Below are positions 52,772-61,348 of a stretch of DNA of 64,000 nt, one piece after another (positions within the stretch are counted from its first letter, which is position 1; every line of letters starts with the position of its first letter). The stretch comes from Fen-1135 sp963705275 (GTDB taxonomy: Bacteria; Desulfobacterota; Syntrophia; Syntrophales; UBA2185). Location of the stretch: assembly GCA_963705275.1 (NCBI GenBank), contig OY970063.1, positions 1,116,001-1,180,000 on the forward strand. The letters run 5' to 3'. The notes beneath the pieces are model-generated. The model was not told the DNA's origin, did not search any database, and was given only the letters and a program-made list of their open reading frames with translations. The position numbers and the translations under genes were made by a program.

Positions 52772-53077
52772 ATGAAGATCTCAGAATGGCTGGATAAAAA
52801 GAAAGCGGACGGTATTGATGTATCTCAAATCTCATTGCCTGAGGATATGTCTTACGATGAAGTCCCCGATGAAACAATTTTTTTCAAGGAGATTAATCCC
52901 CACGGAGTCCAATGTACAGGCAGTCATCCGTTTTCCACTGTTGAGCGCTTTGGCGAGTGGTATTATAGTAGAGGCCAAGATAAGAAAGCCGGCCTTCATT
53001 CATCTGAAATGAAATGGGGGTTGTTTACAAAGGATAAAGATTTCGCTCTCAGAACAGCCAAATCACACATAGAATAG
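52772..53077 (+). CDS. Hypothetical 101-aa protein
   Basis: An acidic, soluble 101-residue protein (MKISEWLDKKKADGIDVSQI ... ending RTAKSHIE) with no motif I recognise. GAGAGGAAAG lies upstream of the ATG. It is followed 28 bp later by a small membrane protein gene on the same strand. Confidence 0.55.
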   Translation: MKISEWLDKKKADGIDVSQISLPEDMSYDEVPDETIFFKEINPHGVQCTGSHPFSTVERFGEWYYSRGQDKKAGLHSSEMKWGLFTKDKDFALRTAKSHIE

Positions 53078-53105
53078 TCTATTGAGCGGAGAATGGGAGG
53101 TCATC

Positions 53106-53393
53106 ATGGATGAACAGTTTGTTAAAAAAGTGCGAACGGCGGCAGTGGCCGGCTGGTGGACGTTACTAATCTTCTATTGTATCCTGCTGATCCAGTGGTT
53201 TGCTTATCTGCTGATCATGGCCAGGCAGCCGGCAGGCGTACTTTGCATTTGGGGTCCGGGCGCCACATGGCCGGAAATTCGTACTGTCTGGCTGTGGGCG
53301 ATGGTGGCATTTAAGCTCTGCGTCGGAATGATGCTGTTTGTCGTCGTCTGGCTGACGCTTTGGGCGAGACAGCTTTCACGCCACAAGGAATAG
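53106..53393 (+). CDS. Small two-helix membrane protein
   Basis: A 95-residue protein with two strong membrane segments (about 14-38 and 56-84) separated by a Trp/Pro/Gly loop (CIWGPGATWPEIRTVW). I chose the ATG at 53106 (MDEQFVKKVR), behind GGGAGGTCATC, over an upstream start at 53082. Function unknown; it may form an operon with the preceding gene. Confidence 0.6.
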   Translation: MDEQFVKKVRTAAVAGWWTLLIFYCILLIQWFAYLLIMARQPAGVLCIWGPGATWPEIRTVWLWAMVAFKLCVGMMLFVVVWLTLWARQLSRHKE

Positions 53394-53504
53394 GCAGTGT
53401 TACGCCTTGCCTTCCCGCCCCTTTGACAAAGGGAGCCACAAGGGATTTTAGGTGAGCGTGCTGCTCGTAATGAGCTACTACACTAATATTGGTGTTGACA
53501 CGTG

Positions 53505-53879
53505 ATGCAATTTGATATAGAGTTTTACGAAACAGCTTCAGGCCGATGCCCGGTTCGTGACTTTCTCAATGACCTAAAGGAGACGGACCCGGACGACTTC
53601 GCCTCTGTCGTGGCGGGGCTCGCAAAGCTGCAAAACCGCAAATACCATAGACCGCCGCTTTCAAAGCCCATAGGTGACGAGCTTTTTGAATTGAGGCACG
53701 TTGGCAAGTTGAATACAAGAGTCCTTTACTTTTTTATGAAGGGACGTCGCATTATCGCTGTTCATGGGGTCCGTCATAAAGGGAGAGAAATACCTGCCAG
53801 GGACCGTAAAACCGCCATGGATAGAAGAAATGATTGGCTAGCAAGGTACAGTAATGAGAAGAGAAACGAATTTCGATAA
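53505..53879 (+). CDS. RelE-superfamily toxin, Gp49/HigB type
   Basis: A 124-residue protein of the phage-derived Gp49-like toxin family (RelE fold): FYETASGRCPVRDFLNDL at the start, PLSKPIGDELFELRHVGKLNTRVLYF in the middle, then the C-terminal basic patch (RHKGREIPARDRKTAMDRR). Such toxins cleave ribosome-bound mRNA. GTG at 53502 or ATG at 53505 can start it; no ribosome site is clear. The antitoxin gene overlaps its 3' end by 26 bp. Confidence 0.85.
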   Translation: MQFDIEFYETASGRCPVRDFLNDLKETDPDDFASVVAGLAKLQNRKYHRPPLSKPIGDELFELRHVGKLNTRVLYFFMKGRRIIAVHGVRHKGREIPARDRKTAMDRRNDWLARYSNEKRNEFR

Positions 53880-54198
53880 GTATCTTGAAGAACAATTGAA
53901 AGACAAGGATTTTGCCGCTCGGTTCAAAAAAGCCGGGGAGGCATGGGATGTAGCCGTGAAACTGGCCGCGTTGCGAAAAGAAAGCGGGCTGTCTCAGAGG
54001 GAACTGGCGCAACGGGTTGGCACGACGCAGCAGCAGATCAGCCGTTTAGAATCGCCGTCCTATGAGGGTCATTCTTTAAGCATGCTGCGACGGGTTGCCG
54101 AAGTCCTGGGCGCCACGGTCCATATTGAACTATTGCGTGGGAAACAACAAAGCCGCATGGGTGTCGCTGAGAATCGATCCAGTTATCGGACAAAATGA
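53854..54198 (+). CDS. XRE-family antitoxin of the Gp49-type toxin
   Basis: A 114-residue protein with a helix-turn-helix (about 44-98: LAALRKESGLSQRELAQRVGTTQQQISRLE). The N-terminal part probably wraps the toxin. AAGG lies before the ATG. Its C-terminal 14 residues (RMGVAENRSSYRTK) lie outside the domain and may be a random extension. It likely represses its own operon. Confidence 0.85.
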   Translation: MRRETNFDKYLEEQLKDKDFAARFKKAGEAWDVAVKLAALRKESGLSQRELAQRVGTTQQQISRLESPSYEGHSLSMLRRVAEVLGATVHIELLRGKQQSRMGVAENRSSYRTK

Positions 54199-54507
54199 TT
54201 TCAGACTTTCTCTCTTTTATTGCCCCTCTCCATTGTGTCATTCCCACCCCCTCCCCTTGTCACTCCACACGAATGTGAGGAATCCAAGATTTCTCAGTCA
54301 CTGTGCTCCTTCGAAATGACAAGAAAGAAAAGTGTGTCATTCCGCACTTGATAAGCCTGCCCCGTACTTGATACGGGGGAATCCGACCCCACTGTTTTAT
54401 AGTGGAATTCAAATGTAAATCGTGATAGGCAGAAATACATAGAAAGCAGTATCAAATATATTTCTCTACCATTAACCCTGCATGAGGGGCTTATGGACTG
54501 ATTATTG
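54199..54507. repeat. Gene-free region made of dispersed repeats
   Basis: Contains CCTTGTCACTCC, CTTCGAAATGACAAGAAAG, and two A-type units (TGTGTCATTCCGCACTTGAT, then CCCGTACTTGATACGGGGGA, 54331-54386). No protein or RNA gene recognised. Confidence 0.65.
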
Positions 54508-54540
54508 AAACCCCGTTTCTGACAAAGAAAGCGGGGTTTT
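54508..54540 (+). terminator. Rho-independent terminator
   Basis: AAACCCCG / CGGGGTTT stem with an inner TTTCT/AGAAA pairing, followed by T-rich GTGTTTTTTG. It works on the + strand, about 310 bp after the antitoxin gene. Confidence 0.8.
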
Positions 54541-54628
54541 GTGTTTTTTGATGTCTTGGCAGTGAGAGAATCAGTTTCGCTGTAAGTATGAATTGAGAAA
54601 TTAAATGACTGTAAAAAGGAGGGGTCTT

Positions 54629-55990
54629 ATGAAAGCGCAGAAAATCATTTACGTTAATACATTTACCGACGGTCTGGTGGGACCGAGCCTGCCTATGATT
54701 GGACCGGTGGCCGATGGCGGAACCATCATAGCTGAAACAGCCCCCGGCTGCTGGGGGCCGATGATCACCCCATCCTTTCAAGGGGGACATGAAGTGACCA
54801 AGCCCGTGGCTGTAATTGGCGCCGCACCGGGAGACGCCATTGCTATCCGCATCAAGAAAGTCCGCGTGACATCAACAGTCACGGCATCCGGTACCATGAG
54901 CTTCGTTGAGGGACGATTCACCGGTGATCCCTTTGTGGCCCGACATTGTCCCGGCTGCGGAATTAAAAGTCCTGAGACGCGAGTTGAAGGCACCGGGGCG
55001 GAAGCTATTCGCTGCGCCGCATGCGGAGCCGAGGTCAGTCCCTTCCGCCTAACCAATGGATATACGATTGTCTTCGACGATGCTCGCAAAATGGCGCTTA
55101 CCGTAGGTCCCGCAGCGGCCAGGAAACTTGCCAAGAATGCCGCCAAGCTGATGGCTTTACCCAGGGAGTCCTGCCAGAATCCTGTCGTTTCTCTGTGTCC
55201 GGCCGACGTCTCCGGTTTAATGACGCGGCTGCGGCCGTTCATCGGGAATATCGGTACAACCCCGTCCATCGATATGCCTGATTCTCACAACGCCGGCGAT
55301 TTCGGACAGTTCTTGTTAGGCGCACCTCATAAGTATGGAATCACGAAGGAGCAGCTGGAGAACCGCACAGATGGTCACCTGGACATAGATTCGGTGCGTG
55401 CGGGAGCCATCCTGATTTGCCCGGTGAAGGTGCCCGGGGGCGGGGTTTATGTGGGCGATGCCCATGCGATGCAGGGTGATGGAGAGATAGCGGGACACAC
55501 CACGGATGTCTCCGCAGAAGTCACGCTGCAGGTAAACGTTCTCAAAGGCCTGAAAATCGGGGGCCCGATCCTGCTGCCTCCCGTCAAGGATCTGCCCCAT
55601 CTGGCCCGCCCTTTCACTGCGTCCGAGAAAAAGGCGGCAAAGAATCTGGGAAAGAAGTTCGGCCAGGCCACAGTAGAGGACTCGGCCGCTATCCAGATGG
55701 TCGGCTCCGGGGCAAACCTGAATGAAGCCACCGACAATGGTGTTGCACGTCTGGCGGAACTTTTCAAGATATCGACAGAAGAGGTCCTGAATCGAGTGAC
55801 TCTTTCGGGTGCAGTGGAGATCGGACGTCTGCCGGGGGTTGTTACAGTGACTCATGCAGGTTCCCATGCCCTGGCTGAAGAAAATAAATTTGGCAAAATT
55901 GGTGAAGGAACATTACGCCTTATAGGAGATGGGTTAGCGGGAGATTTTCTTGACGAACGTAGTGCAGACCTTCAGGTCTGCTCCCAGTGA
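54629..55990 (+). CDS. Acetamidase/formamidase-family protein
   Basis: A 453-residue member of the acetamidase/formamidase (FmdA_AmdA) family, amide hydrolases releasing ammonia. Visible are GHEVTKPVAVIGAAPGDAIAIRI, the SIDMPDSHNAGDFG block, a PGGGVYVGDAHAMQGDGEI motif, and DNGVARLAEL. Unusually, a zinc-ribbon-like insert (CPGC ... CAAC, about 110-140) sits in the N-terminal half. The ATG at 54629 follows AAAAGGAGGGG. The last residues (SADLQVCSQ) come from a palindromic repeat that has replaced or extended the original C-terminus. Confidence 0.85.
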   Translation: MKAQKIIYVNTFTDGLVGPSLPMIGPVADGGTIIAETAPGCWGPMITPSFQGGHEVTKPVAVIGAAPGDAIAIRIKKVRVTSTVTASGTMSFVEGRFTGDPFVARHCPGCGIKSPETRVEGTGAEAIRCAACGAEVSPFRLTNGYTIVFDDARKMALTVGPAAARKLAKNAAKLMALPRESCQNPVVSLCPADVSGLMTRLRPFIGNIGTTPSIDMPDSHNAGDFGQFLLGAPHKYGITKEQLENRTDGHLDIDSVRAGAILICPVKVPGGGVYVGDAHAMQGDGEIAGHTTDVSAEVTLQVNVLKGLKIGGPILLPPVKDLPHLARPFTASEKKAAKNLGKKFGQATVEDSAAIQMVGSGANLNEATDNGVARLAELFKISTEEVLNRVTLSGAVEIGRLPGVVTVTHAGSHALAEENKFGKIGEGTLRLIGDGLAGDFLDERSADLQVCSQ

Positions 55991-56149
55991 GTCATTCCCG
56001 ACTTGAAGAAGGCGCAGGGCATTGCTCGGCGGAGATCTTCCCAACTTGAAGTCACAAATTGTGACTTCAAGTTTACGTGCGTTATTCGCAGGACTGAAGT
56101 CCTGCACTGCATTATTATGCAGGAGGTGGTCGCAAATTACGACCACCTC
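55958..56149. repeat. Cluster of palindromes
   Basis: Four inverted repeats in about 190 bp: AGACCTTCAGGTCT (family B relative, about 55968-55981); a 31-nt perfect palindrome at 56043-56073 (arm AACTTGAAGTCACAA); GCAGGACTGAAGTCCTGC (56088-56105); and GAGGTGGTCG/CGACCACCTC with a 7-nt loop (56123-56149). The first lies within the 3' end of the amidase gene. Confidence 0.8.
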
Positions 56150-56192
56150 AAGAAGTTAAAATTTTCCCCTTCTCCAACGGTTAATATTTCTC

Positions 56193-56219
56193 TTGACAAG
56201 TGTAACCCCGTTGGTTACA
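56193..56219 (+). promoter_or_regulatory. Promoter/operator of the HigBA-like locus
   Basis: TTGACA (56193-56198) is followed by the palindrome TGTAACC-N5-GGTTACA (56201-56219), which lies between -35 and the start and would be the autorepressor site of the HigA-type protein. The -10 is weak (TACAGC). Confidence 0.55.
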
Positions 56220-56228
56220 GCATAGTCA

Positions 56229-56506
56229 ATGATAAAATCTTTTATCCATAAAGGTCTGGAAGATTTTTTCTACGATGGAGTACGTAAGGCATACAGGCCA
56301 AGCATGCTTCCAAATTAGAGGCGATGTTGGATAGGCTTGATGCGGTAAGTGAAATCAAGGATATGAACTACCCCGGCTCCGGCCTCCATCTGCTGCTCCC
56401 CAAAAAGAAGAGGCGTTGGGCGATAAAGGTCTCCGGCAACTGGCGATTGACGTTTGAATTTAAGGATGGAGATGCATTTAATTTAGACATCGAGGACTAT
56501 CATTGA
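56229..56506 (+). pseudogene. Frameshifted HigB-type toxin
   Basis: The gene starts at ATG 56229 (MIKSFIHKGLEDFFYDGVRK) and shifts frame near 56285-56290. The remaining frame (IQAKHASKLEAMLDRLDAV ... FNLDIEDYH) is the normal HigB body. Adding one base, AAGGCATA to AAGGGCATA, restores a complete toxin of about 93 residues, matching family length. The C-terminal part alone (60 codons from 56324) could still be translated but lacks the first strand and helix, so it should be inactive. The antitoxin is intact. Confidence 0.75.
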
Positions 56507-56518
56507 AGAGGATTATTT

Positions 56519-56830
56519 ATGAGAACACGAAGAAGACCGCCTTCTCATCCAGGATCAATTCTTAAGCTTCATTACCTGGAACCGTCAGGAATTAGCGTTA
56601 CTGATCTCGCGAAGGAGCTGAGGCTGTCGAGAAAAACAGTATCTAAAATATTGAATGAACGAGGTGCCGTGACAACGGATGCTGCCTTGCGGTTATCCAG
56701 AGCGTTTGATACCACGCCTGAATTATGGTTGAACCTTCAGAGAAATTATGATCTCTGGCATGCGGCGAATGAAACGACTGATTGGCAGGCAATAAGACCC
56801 ATATCGAAAATTGCACATGTAAGAGCATAA
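56519..56830 (+). CDS. HigA-type XRE antitoxin
   Basis: A 103-residue HigA/VapI-type helix-turn-helix protein. The opening (RRPPSHPGSILKLHYLEPSGIS) is the family pattern HPGEILxEEFLxPxGIS, and the HTH is at about 25-60 (VTDLAKELRLSRKTVSKILN). AGAGGA lies before the ATG. It is 12 bp behind the broken toxin and likely still binds the operator at 56201-56219. Confidence 0.85.
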   Translation: MRTRRRPPSHPGSILKLHYLEPSGISVTDLAKELRLSRKTVSKILNERGAVTTDAALRLSRAFDTTPELWLNLQRNYDLWHAANETTDWQAIRPISKIAHVRA

Positions 56831-57137
56831 AGCAATTTTTAAGATTTTTCAGTCGCTGCGCTCCTTCAAAATGACAAGAAAAAGGTGTGTCATTCTGGTG
56901 ACCCGAAGCCCTGAACATGGTGAAGAGGAATGTGAGGAATCTAAGATCCCTCCCGGATTTACCCTGAGTAAACACGAAGGGCTCGGGACAAGGATTTCGC
57001 AGTCACTGCTTTCCTTCGAAATGACAAGACTGTCAAACACCATCCTTTTTATCTCATTTTTCCCGCAGTCAATGTTTGACTTAACTCACGGAAAATCGTA
57101 GGATTACCCGCTAAAAAATCAAAACAGGATGCTTCTT
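56831..57137. repeat. Gene-free region made of dispersed repeats
   Basis: About 300 bases. Units: CAGTCGCTGCGCTCCTTCAA, GAAGCCCTGAACATGGTGAAG-type repeat (family C, near 56907; relative near 62012), GAAGGGCTCGGGACAAGG, and TTCGAAATGACAAGA. No gene recognised. Confidence 0.65.
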
Positions 57138-58175
57138 ATGAAAACGCGGATTACCGAACTTTTTGGGATAAAATACCCCATACTCCTCTCCGGCATGAGC
57201 TGGATCAGTGTGCCGAAGATGGTGGCGGCCGTATCCAACGCGGGAGGTCTGGGGATTCTGGCCACGGGCCCCCTCAGCGCCGACGAGACAAGGAAGGCCG
57301 TCCAGGAAATCAGGTCATTGACCGATAAACCCTTTGGCGCCAATCTTGCGCTCCTGTTTCCCGGGGCCGTGGACAATGCAAAGGTCTTATTGGAGGAAAA
57401 GGTGCCCGTCATCAACTTTTCCCTGGGCAAGGGCGACTGGCTTGTCAAGAAGGCCCACGAATACGGAGGCAAGGTCGTCGCCACCGTCGTCAGTGTCTAT
57501 CATGCAAAGAGGGCGCAGGACTATGGCTGTGATGCCGTCATTGCCACCGGTCATGAAGCGGCGGCTCATGGAGAAGCCCTGACCACATTCATTTTGATCC
57601 CCACGCTCGTCGATGCGTTAAAGATTCCTGTGATCGCTGCCGGCGGCATCGGTGACGGCCGGGGTTTAGCGGCGGCCCTGGCATTGGGCGCGGACGGCGT
57701 TGCCATGGGAACCCGGCTGATGACGACGAAAGAAAGTCCGCTTCATGAATACTACAAGAAACTCTCCGTCGAAAAGGAGGCCACGGACACCCTCTTCTCC
57801 AATCGTTTTGACGGTCTCCTCTGCCGGGTCCTGAAAACCGATGCGGCATCTCGCGCCATCGCGCGGGGGCTTGATCTTCCGGCGGCTTTCTTCAATTCCC
57901 GCGAGATTGCCCGGCAGATCCATGCCCCGTACTGGAAGCTCTGTCTCGGTGTCATGGCTTCAGGATGGAAGAACGCCAAGCAGATGGCCTTCATGGCCAA
58001 TGCCTTTAAGGCAATCCGTGTCGCCACAGAAGAGGGCGATACAAAGGAAGGGGTGCTTCCGGCCGGACAGGTAACGGGACTCATTCACGATGAGCCCACG
58101 ATAGCGGAGCTCTTTGAGCGGTTCGTTGCCGAAGCGAAAACGATCCAGCAGCAACTTGCGGTAAAGATCGGCTGA
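57138..58175 (+). CDS. FMN-dependent NMO/FabK-like oxidoreductase
   Basis: A 345-residue TIM-barrel flavoprotein of the nitronate monooxygenase (2-nitropropane dioxygenase)/enoyl-ACP reductase II family. It begins MKTRITELFGIKYPILLSGM; the FMN phosphate loops are in VIAAGGIGDGRGLAAALALG and GADGVAMGTRL. A Cys or His at the catalytic position is represented by ATGHEAAAHGE, a variant of the family GHEAGGH motif. I start at 57138; an ATG three codons earlier (57129) is possible. The real substrate could be a nitronate, an enoyl thioester or an unknown. Confidence 0.85.
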   Translation: MKTRITELFGIKYPILLSGMSWISVPKMVAAVSNAGGLGILATGPLSADETRKAVQEIRSLTDKPFGANLALLFPGAVDNAKVLLEEKVPVINFSLGKGDWLVKKAHEYGGKVVATVVSVYHAKRAQDYGCDAVIATGHEAAAHGEALTTFILIPTLVDALKIPVIAAGGIGDGRGLAAALALGADGVAMGTRLMTTKESPLHEYYKKLSVEKEATDTLFSNRFDGLLCRVLKTDAASRAIARGLDLPAAFFNSREIARQIHAPYWKLCLGVMASGWKNAKQMAFMANAFKAIRVATEEGDTKEGVLPAGQVTGLIHDEPTIAELFERFVAEAKTIQQQLAVKIG

Positions 58176-58189
58176 CGCTCCCTTTGTCA

Positions 58190-58430
58190 TTCTCGTGAAA
58201 GCGGGAATCCAGTGCGTACCTTCAGGTGCGCTGCATTAGCAGGACTAAAGTCCTGCACTACATTTATTAAAGTAGCGTAGCATTGAATTTACGTAGTGCA
58301 GACCTTCAGGTCTGCTCTCAGTCTGTCATTCCCGACTCGATCGGGAATCCAGTGTTTCTACATGGTGCGTACCTTCAGGTGCGCTGTATTAGCAGGACTA
58401 AAGTCCTGCACTACATTAATTCAAAAGATA
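58190..58430. repeat. Tandem composite of dispersed palindromic repeats
   Basis: Two copies of one composite unit: an A-type arm (GGGAATCCAGTG), GTGCGTACCTTCAGGTGCGC, then TTAGCAGGACTAAAGTCCTG plus CACTACAT. Copy 1 is at about 58190-58264 and copy 2 at about 58326-58415; between them lies ACGTAGTGCAGACCTTCAGG (58291-58310). Confidence 0.8.
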
Positions 58431-58448
58431 ATCCATGGAGGTGCCGGT

Positions 58449-59172
58449 ATGGCTGTCGTAGAGTGGAAAAGGGATGATACCGTTGCTGTTGTTAAAATGG
58501 TAAACGGAGAAAACAGGTTTGACCCCGTCTTCATCAAGGAATTTCTCCAGGTCTTTGATGAAATCGAAAAAGACATGGCTGTAAAATGCGGTCGTGATTG
58601 TTTCCACTGATGCGAAGAGCTGGTCCCAGGGAATAGACCTCATCTGGATGCAGGGCCGCATGGCCGAACAGGACCTTCCGGCGATCCGCGGTTTCCTGTA
58701 TGGCCTGAACGATATTTTCAAAAGGATACTCCTCTTTCCCGTGCCCGTCATCTGCGCCATCAACGGACATGCCGTAGCAGGCGGGGCCATCTTGTCCCTG
58801 GCCTGTGACTTCCGCTTCATGAAGGCCGACAAGGGATTCTTCTTCTTTTCCGAGGTCGACGTGGGCATCCCCTTCATACCCGGCATGATGGCATTTTGCC
58901 GGAAGGCCGTTCCCGAATATAAATTCGAGGAAATGATGTACACGGGAAAGCGCTACGGCGCCGCCGAAATGGAAGCGCACCACGTGATAATGAAGGCCTG
59001 CCCCAACGAAGAGGCCGTGATAGCGGAGGCCATGGCCTTTGCCCGCACCTTCAATAAGAAACGCGGGGTCTTTGGTGAAATGAAACGGCGTATGCACAAG
59101 CACATCATCGAAATCATGGACAAGGAGGACCCCGAATACATCGACCCGCTTAGAGTTGTATACGGAGACTGA
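58449..59172 (+). pseudogene. Enoyl-CoA hydratase/isomerase, frameshifted
   Basis: The gene opens at ATG 58449 behind GGAGGTG and reads MAVVEWKRDDTVAVVKMVNG ... EKDMAV, then loses frame in the run TAAAATG at 58582-58588. Removing one A gives AVNAVVIVSTDAKSWSQGID, the normal crotonase continuation. The remainder is full length, with VICAINGHAVAGGAILSLACDFRF (oxyanion-hole glycines) to the stop at 59172; the whole would be about 240 residues. The single-base change in an A-run may be a true mutation or a sequencing/assembly error. Confidence 0.75.
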
Positions 59173-59226
59173 GGTGCTGAAGACAATCTGAGCAAATATC
59201 GAAATTACCGATAACAAGATAAAGGC

Positions 59227-59679
59227 ATGAATGGATTCTCAGTAGTTTTATCCGCAATGATGATACTTGGTTGCTCTGCATGCCAGCCTCCTAATCTCGG
59301 GATTACTGACGGCAAGCTTGCGCCGTGCCCGGATTCACCCAATTGCGTTTCTTCACAAAGCTCAGATAAAAGACACTTCATTGAGCCTGTCAGGTATGAA
59401 GGAACCGAGCAAATGGCCATGGAACGGCTAACTGGTGTGATTCGGGGAATGAAACGAAGCCGGATTATTACGATGGAGGACCATTATATCCATGCGGAAT
59501 TCACCTCAGCTTTTTTCCGCTTCGTGGATGACGTGGAGTTTTATTTTGATACTGAAGCAAAGATAATACACATGCGTTCTGCTTCTCGGATCGGATATTC
59601 TGATTTTGGGGTGAATAGAAAAAGGCTGGAAAAATTAAGATCACTGTTCAACGACTCGGTAATTAGTCCCGTAAAGTAA
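59227..59679 (+). CDS. DUF1499 lipoprotein
   Basis: A 150-residue DUF1499 protein. Residues 1-16 are a lipoprotein leader (VVLSAMMILGC), followed by the family opening GKLAPCPDSPNCVSSQSSD, the block RSRIITMEDHYIHAEFTSAFFRFVDDVEFYFD, and the end MRSASRIGYSDFGVNRKRLEKLR. AAAGG precedes the ATG. Function unknown in general; it is anchored in the cell envelope. Confidence 0.88.
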   Translation: MNGFSVVLSAMMILGCSACQPPNLGITDGKLAPCPDSPNCVSSQSSDKRHFIEPVRYEGTEQMAMERLTGVIRGMKRSRIITMEDHYIHAEFTSAFFRFVDDVEFYFDTEAKIIHMRSASRIGYSDFGVNRKRLEKLRSLFNDSVISPVK

Positions 59680-59968
59680 AAACGCTAAGTCCTAAATATC
59701 AGCAGCACTTCTGTTTTGGCAACGTTCATCTTCAGTGAAATGTGTGCTCTACCTACCTGCAATCCCAAGCGGAGATTGTCTGAAATTTGCCGACATGGAT
59801 GCATCGGGTTGCCTCCACCAATATCAGAGCAGTAGTATCTGATTGCATAAATTCTTCCAAATCAGGATGTTTCCTGAGATATAATGCTGCAAGTTCGTCC
59901 CTGAAATTTTACCCATAACATTGCCAAAGACGAAATGAGCATTATATTAGTTCGATAAGAGGGAATTT

Positions 59969-61084
59969 ATGGCATTTTCAACAGGAAACAATACATATCG
60001 GGAGAGCGCAGAAAAACTTGCAAAATTATCCTTTGCTGTGGGTGTTTACCGTCCACCGAGCGAGGGCGGGAGCTCATCACTCCTCCTCAGGATTACGGAG
60101 AATTGCCCGTGGAATAAATGCGCCTTTTGCGAAATGTACAAGGGGCACCCCTTTGTGTATCGCAGCGTAGAAGACATCAAAGCCGATATCGATACCGTAA
60201 AGGCCATCAGCGATGAACTTGCAGCCGTCTCCGTGACAATGGGGCACGGCGGCCGAATCACCGAAGAGGTGGGAATGGCTATTTTGCGGGCCGATCCTTA
60301 TCTTCACAACAACCATTGCTTCATCACCGTTTTCAACTGGCTCCATTCAGGAGGCAGGACGGCCTTTCTGCAGGATGCCGATAGCATGATCATGCGACCT
60401 CATGAGTTAATAGAAGTGCTCAAGCATCTGCGCGGAACGCTAAAAACGCTTACCAGGGTGACGTCCTACGCCCGTTCCAAGACACTGGCTCAGAGGAAGC
60501 CGGAAGAGTTAAAGGCTGTCCGGGAAGCGGGACTCGATCGTCTTCATGTCGGTCTGGAAACAGGAGATGACGAATTGTTGGGTATTGTCCGTAAAGGTGT
60601 GACCAGCGCCGAACAGATTGCCGGCGGCAAAAAGGCTATGGCTGCGGGCTTTCAACTTTCCGAATACTGGATGCCCGGTCTGGGCGGCACTGAACGCTGG
60701 CGGCAGCATGCGGAGAACACTGCACGTGTCCTTACAACCATCAATCCAAACTACATCAGGTCCCGTCCCTTTGTCCCCAGATGCGGAACGCCGCTTTTTG
60801 AGGATTATGAGCAGGGCAGGCTGCACCTCTCTTCACCGCATGAGCGTCTTGAAGAGTTGCAGGTGATGATCGAAGGGCTGGATGTTACCTCGCGTGTCTG
60901 CTTTGACCACCAGATGAATTCCTGGATAAATAGACGTGGCGGCCTTCTATTCCATCAGGGTTATGAAGGCTATAAGTTCCCTGAAGAGAAACCGCTAGTT
61001 CTGGAACTGATTCGCGAAGGTCTTTCCATAGACGAATCAAGGCACATTCATGTAAAAGATCTCATCGCCATGGGATCTCTGTGA
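59969..61084 (+). CDS. Radical SAM protein (CX4CX2C cluster variant)
   Basis: A 371-residue radical SAM protein. The cluster motif is CPWNKCAFC (about 46-54): CX4CX2C, one residue longer in the first spacing than the classical CX3CX2C. The next part (EMYKGHPFVYRSVEDIKADI) is common to a family of unassigned radical SAM proteins of anaerobes (COG1032-like). Later blocks are RLHVGLETGDDELL and LRADPYLHN. No B12 domain is seen. The ATG at 59969 has GAGGG upstream. Substrate unknown. Confidence 0.82.
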   Translation: MAFSTGNNTYRESAEKLAKLSFAVGVYRPPSEGGSSSLLLRITENCPWNKCAFCEMYKGHPFVYRSVEDIKADIDTVKAISDELAAVSVTMGHGGRITEEVGMAILRADPYLHNNHCFITVFNWLHSGGRTAFLQDADSMIMRPHELIEVLKHLRGTLKTLTRVTSYARSKTLAQRKPEELKAVREAGLDRLHVGLETGDDELLGIVRKGVTSAEQIAGGKKAMAAGFQLSEYWMPGLGGTERWRQHAENTARVLTTINPNYIRSRPFVPRCGTPLFEDYEQGRLHLSSPHERLEELQVMIEGLDVTSRVCFDHQMNSWINRRGGLLFHQGYEGYKFPEEKPLVLELIREGLSIDESRHIHVKDLIAMGSL

Positions 61085-61345
61085 TTACACCCCTACCCTT
61101 TCTCGCCCCCTCCCCTCGTCATTCTGCACTTGGAGACTGTGTCGTAATGCCATTTTTGTCATTCCGTGCAAGCAAAGCGCGACACGGAATCCAGTATTTT
61201 TAGTAAGTTCTGGATACCGGCTTTCGCCGGTATGACGGTAGTGTTGGCGTATTCTCATATTACAACACAGTCTCTTGAGAAGCCTGCCCCGTACTTAATA
61301 CGGGGTAGAATCCAGTTTCTTTAATCCTAGATTCCCGCCATTTAA
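61085..61345. repeat. Gene-free region made of dispersed repeats
   Basis: Contains CTTGTCATTCCGTGCAAGCA through ACACGGAATCCAGTATTTTT (arms CCGTG/CACGG), a CTGGATACCGGCTTTCGCCG-GTATGACGG palindrome near 61208, and GCCTGCCCCGTACTTAATAC. No gene recognised. Confidence 0.65.
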
Positions 61346-61348
61346 TCA

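Noticed and set aside
53495..53521. TTGACA directly before the Gp49-type toxin start as a promoter
   Set aside because: A -10 at the proper distance would lie inside the gene (TAGAGT at 53518-53523), so transcription from it would miss the start codon.
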